Shown here one piece after another: positions 36,902 through 48,200 of a stretch of 64,000 bases of DNA. The translations under genes were made by a program, and so were the position numbers. Position 1 is the first letter of the stretch. Each line of letters begins with the position of its first letter. A model generated the notes under the pieces. That model was not told the DNA's origin. It searched no databases and saw nothing but the letters and a program-made list of their open reading frames with translations. Origin of the DNA: Macrotis lagotis (Eukaryota; Chordata; Mammalia; Peramelemorphia; Peramelidae); the NCBI RefSeq assembly GCF_037893015.1, contig NC_133665.1:194738146-194802145 (forward strand), given 5' to 3'.

Positions 36902-39257
36902 CAGAGCCAAGAGCTCTCATGGTTATGCCTTTATGAGTTTGAGACATGGTAACTCCAGGACCTTTGACTTATTTTGAGTCACTATTTTCCTAGAAATACT
37001 TAACCTTTTTTCTAGCTGAGTTTTATTATTTTGTCTACTTTCATAAAATAACCTGCAAATTCATGTAGGTAGAATCATCACTTTCATTATCCTGGCATCG
37101 GCCAATTAGGAAGAAGAATTAGGTGGTCCAATTTTCAGAGAGGTTTACAGTTGTGTCCCTGGTTTGCAGTAATTTGGAACAAAATTTCCTTTTCAAGCCC
37201 CTCCTGTCAGGTTCCACAGGCAGTCAACCAAGTGCTTCCCTGGTGTGGGTTTGCTTTGGGCTAAACAGCTTCCCGATGTCCAGCTCCTGGACTGCCCAGA
37301 TCCTGCTCTCCCCAGACCACTCCATCCAACGGACCCTTTCAAAGCAGAGCTGTGCTATCCCTCTGCCCTCCAGGAAGCCCCTCTGCTGGTCACCAAGGTC
37401 CATGGAGATTCTTCTCAGTGGGAGTCACAGGAACTAAGGGGGCTGCTTCTCCCAGGAAGAAGACGGGAAAGGACATGGGCACCCCATTCTGGTCCTGACC
37501 AACTTGGGTCTAGGTCTTGGGCTTCCACAGACCCTTCTCCCTTTATATCATGAATTCTTTCTTAGAGAAAATAATCCATTGTCTTAGACAGAGTGGAGCA
37601 CCAAATACTATGATAGGGCAACTGAAAACAACCCAATGTGGAACTAGTTAAATGCCTAAAAATAAAAAATGATGAACGCACTATATCTATAGACTCTTAT
37701 ACAGGAAGTGAACCAATATAAATCAGTTGCCCTATGAAGGAGCTCAAGAGTCTTAAAAATCTCATTTATGAAAGATGTAACTGTCTTGCCAAATGGGTCC
37801 AACTGTCACCTGCTACCCCATCAACTCTGGCTTCCTATGACTTCGGGAATCAAATACAAAGAGACGGAGCTTAGTGTTCCCAGGCCTTTTAGAATCCAGC
37901 CCCACCCCACCCCCACCCTTTTCGCCCCAGAGACACCAAATTCCGGACTGTTCTCCTTGACATCCCCCATACCAGAAATGCTCTCTCTCTGCACCAGGCT
38001 TCAAGTTTCAGCTAAATCCCCTCCTTTAGCAAGAAGTTGCCAATCCATTTTAACATTGGGGTCTTCCCTTGCTCATGATCAATCTCCAGTTTCTCTTGCT
38101 TGGGCATCCCCAGGGCTCGGCACAGAGCCTGAGACTCGTCGACTCTGTTCTCCCAAGACTGGTGCTCTCCTCCTCCTCAGAAAGGGTTCTAAACTAGGTC
38201 ACTGGTGCTCAATCTGACATGGGCATCCCCCACATACTCAGCAGCACCGTATGGCCCAGATCCTTGTTCTGAGCCAAATGGAACGTAAGGCCAACTTCCA
38301 AAATCATGCAGTGCCAACTCCTGTTTCCAAGGAAACCCAGCCTCCTTTCCCCAGGTAACTCCCTGGCTACCAGCCCTGGGCCAGAGCAAGGCCCGGCCTC
38401 AGAAATGAGGCAAGCACAAGCTTGGAAGTGCCAAAGACTTCGGCTCAGGGAGGATAGTTGTCATCCGCAAAAGAGATTGCTTTGTTGGGGCACAGAGACA
38501 AAGGGCCCATGACGGAGAGGACACGGTGACTCAGTCAGAGCCCTGCAGCCTCCTCTTTCAGCACTGGCCAGCAGGTCCCTGGGGATGCAGAGCTCTCTAA
38601 AAATGGATGTGGCCCCCAAAGCTGGCAAACACCATCATCATTTTTCACAGGGGATGGGGGTCCAAGTGATGTACTCGGGCCATACGTGATGCTGCTGTAT
38701 TAAAACACTGGAGGGAAGAGCAAGGTTAGCTGGGGGCAGCTCTGGACCAGCCAGGTCAGCCCAATGAGGATGGAGTCATGGGAAAGGAGACCCCATGTCA
38801 GAATGAATGCCACTGAGCCCGTGGGGTTCCTTTCATACAAGAATTGGGCCAGGGGTAACCTGCTCTCTAAGGTGCACTAAGCAAGGCCATTGTTTTCAGG
38901 AACTTAAAAGGAAAACAACAGAGACAATGAAGTTGAAAGCTTAAAGTGAGAGGAAATTTAAATAATCCAACCCCCCTCCTGACCACAGCACCCCATGCAT
39001 CATCCAAGAGACCCATCGACCATGTGCAGACCCTCTCCCAGTTCAGCATCTTGACAATCGAATTCAAGTCAAATGAAATGAGCAGCTCTTTAGAAGAGAA
39101 AAGAGTCTCAAGACCTCTGTGGCAGACGGCTTTCCTGACATGAGAAAAACTAATGATCAGGGCCCAAGGACCCAGAGGGGATAAACATTCTGGAGGCCGG
39201 TCAACAGAGCCTGAAATCACATGAGGGGACAGAAAGTGTGTGTGCATGTGTAGGGGC

Positions 39258-39295
<38 letters not shown>

Positions 39296-42200
39296 ACGCA
39301 CCTGTGTGTATGGTTTGCGCATATGGTGTGTGTGTCTGTGAGTGTGTATGGTATGTGTGTGGGGTGTGCCTGTGTGTATGTCTATGGTATGTCTGTCTGT
39401 GTATGTGTCTCTGAGTGTGTATGCACCTGTGTGTATGGTGTGTATGTGTGTATGGTGTGTGTGTGTGTGATGTGTCTGTGTATGGTTTGAGCAAGTGGTG
39501 CATGTCTGTCTGTGGTGCTGTATGTGGTGTGTGTGTGCATGTGTGTGTCTGTGTCTTTGAGTGCAATGAGTGCACATGCTGCAGAGGAGAGGATGTCCCC
39601 ACTAACTGCCCTGCCCCCCACATCAAATAAACTGGATTTTCTTTTCCACCCTAAATGCTAGCAAGGCGACAGTGAGGACAGAACGCTGAGGCTACCCTCA
39701 GAACTCGCTTTTGCCTCAGCGACTCAATCAGAACCAACATGGCATCTTTTGCATGCTCTGACAACAGCTTTGGACAGTCTTCCAATATCAGGCCAAGGAC
39801 TTGAGTTGGGAGGAAAGCCAAAAATGGCCATCTGATAGAGAGATGTCTTTCGTCGATCTCTGATCCCACGAACCTGAGCCTGACCCAGGCGGCACTGGCA
39901 CTGGACTAGGAGGAGGAGGCAGCAGGGGACGGTGGGGCTGGGGGGCTGCCTTGCCCCTGCTGTGGGGGAACACCACACACCCTCCTCCATCAGACAGAGC
40001 CAGCCCCATTTGGGCCATCCACCTGACTCAACCCCACCCAAGGCCAGCACCATCTAGGGCCTTGTGAAGTCCCTGGAGTGAGATAATGCCCAGGAACATA
40101 TGTAGCCCCTGGAAGAGAGCTAGTCACCCCGTATCAGGGAACACACATACCATCAAGAGTGACTTACCCCATGATGCACATAATTCTCTCCAAAAAACTC
40201 TGTCATGACATTTTTGCCAAAATCCACTATGTTCTGGAGGTGATGCAATGTCTCCTCAGATGTCTGTGAAAGACAAGGGTGATGATGAGATGTCCTGTGA
40301 GAAGCCTTCTTCACTGACATCAGCCACCTGCCCACAAACAGGCCCAGCAAAAGGGGGGCTGCTGTAGCAGAGAAGCAGGGCCAGAGGGGGAGAGTGGAGA
40401 GGGGAAGGAAAGGAGGGGAATTGCACCCCAGGCAATCTCCAAGGCCTTTCTCTGACTCATCCTTGGCTTCAGCCATCTCAACAGGGAAGACCATGTTGGT
40501 CTGTTACATATTTTAAGGCGAGCAGGCCCACGTGGAGAAGCCAGCAAAAAAAAAAAAAAAACCCCACTTGGGAGCTGTTGCTGGAACAGAGAGAAGGGGG
40601 AGGCCTGCCAGGGCTCCCCAGTCCTGGCAGTGGTCTCGCCTGCTCTGCCTGGCCAGGCGGTGCCCCCAGTAAGCCTTTGCCTTGCCCACTTATTCAAGAT
40701 GCTCTCTTCGAGATCCAGAGCTTTGGAGAGCAGAGCACCCAGCAGAGCTGTCCTGGCTCCCCAGCCCCAGAGATCGGGCTCCTCTTTGTCCACATCTGGC
40801 CTTCCCCACATTTCCACCTCTTTCTCCTTCCCAAGATTCTCTCTACAGATTACACACCAGTCGGCCTTCGAATCCTCATGTGGACTTTGAGCCCCAAGTC
40901 TGAGTTCCAGTGGCTCCTTAAGCCAATCTCCCAATCTTTCCCCCCCAAACCCATCCTTCTTCCAAGCTCCCTCTCTCACTCTTCCCTTGGGCACTGAGGG
41001 GCCCTGCTCATCCTCCTGCTTGCCTTGCTTCCTCCTAGGTCTGCCTCCAGGCACCAGACTTGGGCTAGCCCACTCAGCTGGCTGCCCCCTCCTCTGAGAA
41101 GCCTGCTCTGATTCGGTACCTGCTCAAACACCACTGTCCAGTTTCTGAGGCTCTCCTTCCTTTTCCTGGCCATCCTCTCTCCTCTCCCTCCCCCCATTAA
41201 ATCTCTAGAAGTCAGAGGCTGGACAGTGAATAGTCTCCTCTCTCTTGCAAGTTTCCAGCATCAGGGGCCTCCCTGAATTCCTTCTCTCTGAGCCCCCGAC
41301 CCTCTGAGCTCATTCCTACGTCACAGTGGCCCCAGATTCTCTCACTCTTGGGGCTTCTCTTTTTTTCTCTAACTCCAAGAAGAACAAATAAGCTGCCTCC
41401 CCCCCCAGAAGTGCTCAGCCAACCTGGACAAAGCAGAATGCACAGAGCCCTGGGATAGTGGGGCTGCTTCCTAGGCCAATGCTTCTCCCCAGGGAGAAGC
41501 CCTGCAGCACCCCCCTGGGGCCACTCCAATGCTTGGTCTCCATGCCTGGCCTAGCCAGGCACCCCTTCAGTCCTCCTCGCTCCCGATCACACTATTCCTG
41601 GCCGCTCCTTCAGACCCATCTCTAGTGCCTTGGCTTCCTGGGAGCCTGGCCCCATGCCACTTGGCCTCCTCCAAGCCAGCCTGTCCCCAGGGCTTCCCAA
41701 CTAAGTTGGCTTCTCTGGTCCTCATGCCCACACCTGATCATTCAATGCCCTTCTCCCAGAGAAACCTCCTATGAATCTCTCCTTGGGGAGTTGCTGTCTA
41801 CACCAAGGGTGCCTCGGACCTTCACCCATTTCTCTCCAGTCAATCTTCCACAAAACCAGGAGCTCCATGACACTGGCCCCTCCTCATGACATTCTCTTCA
41901 GCCACTGGCCCTACCACACCCCACCACTCCAGCAAGCTCTTCTGAGCATGGGCGCCACATGGTCCCATTCAACTCTAATCTTCCTTGAGGACAGAAGGGC
42001 CCAGTCACCAAGCTATAGAATACACTGGCCTTAACTCAGAAAAGAGGAACCTTTTTTCTGCCAAGTGCCACTTGACTGCACTATTTGGTCAAACATTTAA
42101 TTAATTCACCCCTAAAAAGCTCCTAAATGTATTGAATTTTGAGTCCCGCCTGGGGTTGCTGTGGTAACACCACCAAATGATTTCAACGGTGCCCTAAGAG

Positions 42201-45200
42201 AAGCAGCCCTGGATAGTGGAAGAGAAGGGGCCTTGGAGTTGGAAGCCTCAGCCTACATTTCTCTTCTGTCTGTCCCTCCCTCCCTGGAACCTGAGAGCCC
42301 CCCAGCCTGGATCCCAGGTGGGAGCAGATAGATCCTTCAGGCTCCAGGCTACTCTCGAACTCCAAGGCTTCAGAAGCAGAGTCTGGGTCAGACCTTGGTG
42401 CAAAGCCCCAGAGATGGCACCCATTTGAGTCTAGGCACAAAACAGCCCAGTGGGATGGAGTCCCGGGTGGGGTTTTCCAGGGCTTCTCAGATGTTGCACT
42501 GGCCCAGATGACAGCATCTGGCTCAAAGCCTGTCTGCCTCGGGCTGGTCAGACAGAGGCCAAGGCCCAAGGCCCAGTCTAGGAGCTGTTTCCTGGGCCAC
42601 CAGGGACCCCAGTCCTAATAGCAACCTTCCCCAGCTCCTTTATCCAGGTAGGAACCATCAGGTGGGTCAAGCAATAAAGTAAGGACAAAGTCGATGACCC
42701 ACATTCCTCCCAACATCCCCCCCCCCCCCACTAGCCATCCTGGGAACAGACACAAGCTCCTCACAATGGGGGCCAATGGGTGAAAGAGAAGCATCTCCTG
42801 GATTTCTACACCCTAATAAACAGATTCAAATGCACATACCACCCCCCACACCCCCCAGAGATACACCTACACACACACACACCCCCCACACACACATACA
42901 CACTCCTTACCTTATTCCTATTTGGTAGAAACTTCAAAAACCGCAGTACCACACATCGCTATTAAAAAAAGAAAAACAGAATTACTATTTTTTCAGTCAC
43001 AATGAAAAATCATGAACCTAGCTGGTCATACCAAGTTGGGGCCCAGCTGACCATGTGTTGGCTGTGTGGGCAGAGACAAGCCACCCTCACATAACTTCCC
43101 TCCCCCTAAAACATTCTGGAGTGTCAGAGCCTTGAGAAGGGTGTGCCACTTTCAGAAAGACGACAAGAGGAAGAAGAAAGATGGCATGTAAGAGAGAACC
43201 TTGAAGAAAAGCCCTTGACTGGCATTTTAGGGAATCTTTCGGGGCATTCAGAGCAGGTGAGCACATAGACGGGTCTTCCTTTTCCCAGAAAAATGAAAGT
43301 TCCAAATGAATCAATGTTCATAACAAAACAGAACGAAGAGAAATCAAATTTCCAGGCAATTTCACAGCCAGCAAGCTCCCCAAGGGCAGACCCACCTCCT
43401 CTCCCCAACAAGACAGGTTTACAAAGCTCAGTAAAGTTTTTTCTTGGCTCTGAAACCCCAGGCCTCCATCCCTCTCTATCCAGGGCAATGCTTACCCACT
43501 CACTCTCGGGTCTTGTGTTCGCCCCCCCTTCCTTCCCATCTGTCCATCTATCCTTCCATCCCTCCATTGGTCCCTGTCTCCCAAAGGGCAGGCGGGCAGG
43601 AGCCCCTCCTCCCCAAGGCCTGTGCAGGACACCTGCCTCCCAGGAGGACCCTGCCCTTTCTCGGAGCAGAAGAGGGCAGGGCTTGGCACGGCACCAGGGC
43701 CAGAGCAGGCAAGGCCTCAGGAGAAGGACTCCAACAGTCCATTACCCCAGACACTTCATGGAGTGCCAGGACTGGCCTGGCCAATGGCGGGCAAGGTCTT
43801 GGAGACCATTGGAGGGAAATCATTTCTACTCCCAAAATCTCTGAGCTGATGATTTTCAGAAATGCTAGCAAAGAAAGAAACAGCATCTTTCCAGTGATTT
43901 GACTTCATAATCTATTTCACTTCACAATATTAAAAAAAAAATCACACCCCAAGGGGCTGAGCTTGTGCCCCAGAGCTCTCCCTGTCAGGCACAGGCAACT
44001 CACATAGGTAAATGCCCAGGAAGCACCCCACCCCCACCCCAGGAAGAGCAGCAGAGAACTGGGCGGGCATCCCCTGCCTGGAGACGAAGGAAGAGATGCA
44101 AAGCAGAGTAAACAGGACGGGGAAAACATTCTAAGGACCAGGGTCAGGAAGGCCTCTGACACTTGCTAACTGTGTGACCCTGCTCCAGTCACTTCACTGG
44201 TCTGCCTCGTTTCCTCCTCTGTCAAACAGGGATCCTTCTAAATCTGCTGTGAGGTTTAGCCACCATATAAGGATGACTGGACGACCATGGAGACTGGCCA
44301 AGCCTGGCCTGGTCCCGAGGGCAGAGAGAAGGTGCCAGGCCCACTTCTTGGTAGGGAAGGGGGAGCCACTGCCCAGAATCCCCACAAACACTTCCAGAGC
44401 AAGCTGGTCTTCCTTGTTCTTCTTTCTCAGATTCAGGGGTGTTGGGGCAGAGACAAAAGTTATAGGCAAAAGTGTCAAACAGAGGCCAAGCTGCCATGTG
44501 TAATATCAGACAGGAAAGACCTGCCCCCCGCGGTCACAGGAAGGTCCCCAGCCTGTTGCAATGTCCTGAGGCCTCCCTCCCCCTCAGGCTCCGGTGCCCA
44601 GACAATAGGTCATGTCAACAGAGGACAGTTAGCATCTGCTGATCAAAACTGGGAGGAACTGGCCTAAAAACAATTCATTTTTCCTCCAGTCACTCTGTGC
44701 TCTAGCAGGAGCCCTGACTCTTGGGCCTTCAGCTTTTCATTGGAAATTGAGGGGGAGGGGAGGCCTGATACCTCAGCTGACTTGCCCCCTAAGGTCCATC
44801 CCAGACCCTCCAGACTGTTCTCTCCTGGCACTCCCAGCCAGGGCAATACTGCTTTGGGAGACACTGAAGTTCATGGAGGCAGTCAGAAAGCCTAGGGGAC
44901 AGTACAGGCCAGACCAGAGTTCAAGCCCAGACTCAATCCTTCTTAGCCGGGTGACCCTGAATGAGTCACTTATCTCCCACAGGTCTACTTCTCTCCTCTG
45001 TAAAATGGGCATCCAAGGGCAGAGGGAAAAGTGAGAGTCAGGTCTGGCAAACCTCAATGTTTGGGTTTCCACTGGAGCGTGAGCTCCAGGAGGGCAAGGC
45101 CCTTCTCCTTTCTTAGAAGCCCAGTGCTTAGCACACCCAGGGAAGGGTCCAGAGCAGGCCAATCAAAAAATGCTAGGGATTGAAATAGAACCAAACAATC

Positions 45201-48200
45201 CACACCAGGGTGAAAGTCAAAATTACTGCTAACATACAACACTGAGGAGAAGCAAAGTGTCCACACACATACACACACACACACAAACATGGGTCACAGA
45301 AACCACAGTCAGAGGATGGAGTAGAAAGGACAGGAAGGGAGGACAGGAGACCCCAAAGGACAAGAACAGGGCAGATGGAAGAAACAAGGACGTGGCTGTA
45401 GAGGCCCGGCCCGGACAAACCCAAGGGGATGGCTGCCACAATAGAAGTCTCATTGGACAGGGCACCTCCCACCTTCTGCGGCATCTGGAGGCAGTTGCTG
45501 GGGGTTAGCTTTTATTGGGGGGAGGGGAGGGAGATACCAAAAAAATCAAGAGAAGATAACACCATTTTTCAAGACTCAGATGGGCACCCAAATGGTCACT
45601 GTCTACAACTTTGGTTTCAAGAAGTGTGTATCGAATTGAACAATCAACCTACCAGCAATCCGGTTTCACAAACAACCCCTTTTGGTTGTTTGTCCATCTC
45701 AATGTCTGGTTTTGCCATACCTGTCCAGTTGAAAATAAAAAAGAAAATGTAAAAAGAGAAAGAGAACAAGAAGAAATTGACTCCAGAAAGGTTGCCTCTT
45801 TCTGGAGGCCAGACCAAAGGAGGAAGAAGAGGAAGAGGAGGAGGAGGAGGATGGGGCTTGAGAGGTAGATCAGGCCTTTGACTCTGTCCAAAGTGTAGGA
45901 GGTCAATCAGAAGGGGAAGAGACTGGCTGAAGGGTGGGGAAGGTCCAGCTAAAATCACCAGAGAGATAGGCCCTCTCTCCAAAGGCACAGGACCCTCTGA
46001 GCATGACAGTGGGAAGACTTCCCAAAGAAGGTTCCTTGAGGCTTCCATGACAACTGGACAATCCCATCATTTCTGAAGTGCCCACTCTGTGGGACGCTCC
46101 TTGGAAGGGACTCTTTGCCAAGTATCTATTGACACATCTAGAGAGAATCAACTCCAAGTTCTTCACCACAGGTTGTCTGGCAGCTGAAGGTGGGGAGGCC
46201 ACCTGAGTCCTTTCTAGTTTATTCCCTAACCTGATCCACCTGCCCTCTGACAGTCTACCCAATCAGGGTGGATGCCTGACCCTGCTTCAAGCAGGGAGGC
46301 GAACTCCTGGGAAAAAGAGAACAAGACCATGGGAAGAGTGGGGACCTGGCTAGAACCTGAGGGGAATGTGGAGAGACCTGGACAACCAGCTTTCCTGGGA
46401 GCAGCCCAACACTCCAGGAGATACTGGGCCAGTCACAGGAGCCCCACAACAATCCTGCCTCCTGTACCAAGGCAGAGGACTGGCAGGCTCCAGGATGGTT
46501 GTTCTGCAGAGAAAACAAGAATGACTACAGAAATCTTTATGGTCCAGGAAAGGTCCCACTTCCCTGATCATTGTTCAGTGTTCACCCAAGCAATAGGTCT
46601 TTTGCCTTGTGGAGAATACCTGGGGCATGTTTGATATGGATAATTGGCCTTAGGAAGAAGCAGCCAGCTAATCTCAATCCCTTAGGCTGTAACGTCCACC
46701 CACTTTAAGACAGAGAATATGGATAATGTTCTAAGAAAAAAAGAACAAAATCCCATCCCATAAGATCACCACCCTAGCAGAGATGGCAAAGGGCTGTGGG
46801 AAAAGGAGCATCCAAATACCTTGCTGCCATGAAGGTAGTCCTGGAGTTAGCCTTGGGACCTGAGTTCAAACAGACCCAGGAGACCCTGGCGTGAGTTAGT
46901 CCAGCCATCTGGACATTGTGGCAGGACCATCAGATGATCAGCACTGATCCCACCCTGAGGCATAGGAAGCCAAAGACAGAAAGAAAAATGGCTCGCAGAA
47001 ACCCAGAAGCATGGCTTACTCATCAGCTGGGGAACGGCCAATGGAGGCTTGGAGTGCTGGAGGAGATCCCGAGGGCCAGCTAGTAGGGACCTGCCTAGGG
47101 TACAGTCCCATGACGAGGCTGTCAGAAATCATGGGAGAGGAATCCAGCCAGGAAAAGAGAAGGAGGAGGAGGAGGAGGCTGGCTTTGATCTGGCACCGAG
47201 GATGATGGGAAGACAAAAGGCAACAGTACAACTTGGATAAAAAAAGAAGCCTGGGTGCCGGGACATTGGGATCTGAACAAGGGACAGACTGCTCGCTGCC
47301 TTCTGGTGACTGGTGATTTTAATCTCTCATTTATTCCTAATCAGAAAGCCCTCAGAGCAACAAGAGAAAACCGGTTGGTGAGGTGGTGTGGTGTGGCAGG
47401 AACCTTGTAAGGAAATGACCACTTTATCTTGGCATTCAGACAAAAATATTTATAGCTGCCCTTTTTTGTAATAGCAAGAACTGGAAACCAAAAGGGTGCC
47501 CATCCAGTGGGGTGATAGCTAAACCAACAGGTCTAGAAACTAAGGCAGCGTGCCAAGAATTCAGAGAAACTGGGCAAGACTTACTGATAGGAGAAAACGA
47601 TGACTGTCATAGGAAAATGTGAAGAAAATCCTGGGAACTCCCACCTCATGCAGCCCATGGCCCAGCTCCATACCCTCCGGTACCAGACTCAGCTGCTGGT
47701 GCTCCGCCAGGGCTCTGGGGTGGGCAAGGAAGGGGGGAAGGGGCACCAAGAAGGGGAAGAGGGGAACGGCCCCCACGGCCGTGGGTGATCACCCCCGGGG
47801 AAGCACGGACTGCGGAGAGCCGCGGGGCCGTGGCTCCGCCCTTCAGCCCCCCAAGGGCCGCCTCGCCACACCGGGCAGAGTTGGGGTTTTAAAAAAGAAA
47901 CCGGCGGGGGGGGGGGGGCTGCACATTTCAGGGCCCCGACACAAGGCGGCGATGCCCAGGGCCGGGAGGCGCGGGGCGGAGGGGCGCCGCCCACCGACGG
48001 CTCTGCCGGGCACAGCGCCCGGGCTCCCGGGTCCTCGGCGGGCGCCTGACCCCACGGCCGGCCCCGGGGCCGCGCTCCCGTCCCACTCCGGACCAGGGCG
48101 GCCGGCGCGCGGCCCGGGGGGCTCGGGGGGCTGCCCGGGCCAGGCGCCCTCGATGGCGGGTCCGGGGTGGACAAGCCGCCTGTCCAGGAGACCCCGCGGC

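Larger units (their letters stand above)
28690..40167 (-). other. IPPK: IPPK intron 3 (11.5 kb)
   Basis: The longest intron. It is filled with L1, L2 and SINE sequence and four microsatellites. No nested gene found on either strand. Confidence 0.75.
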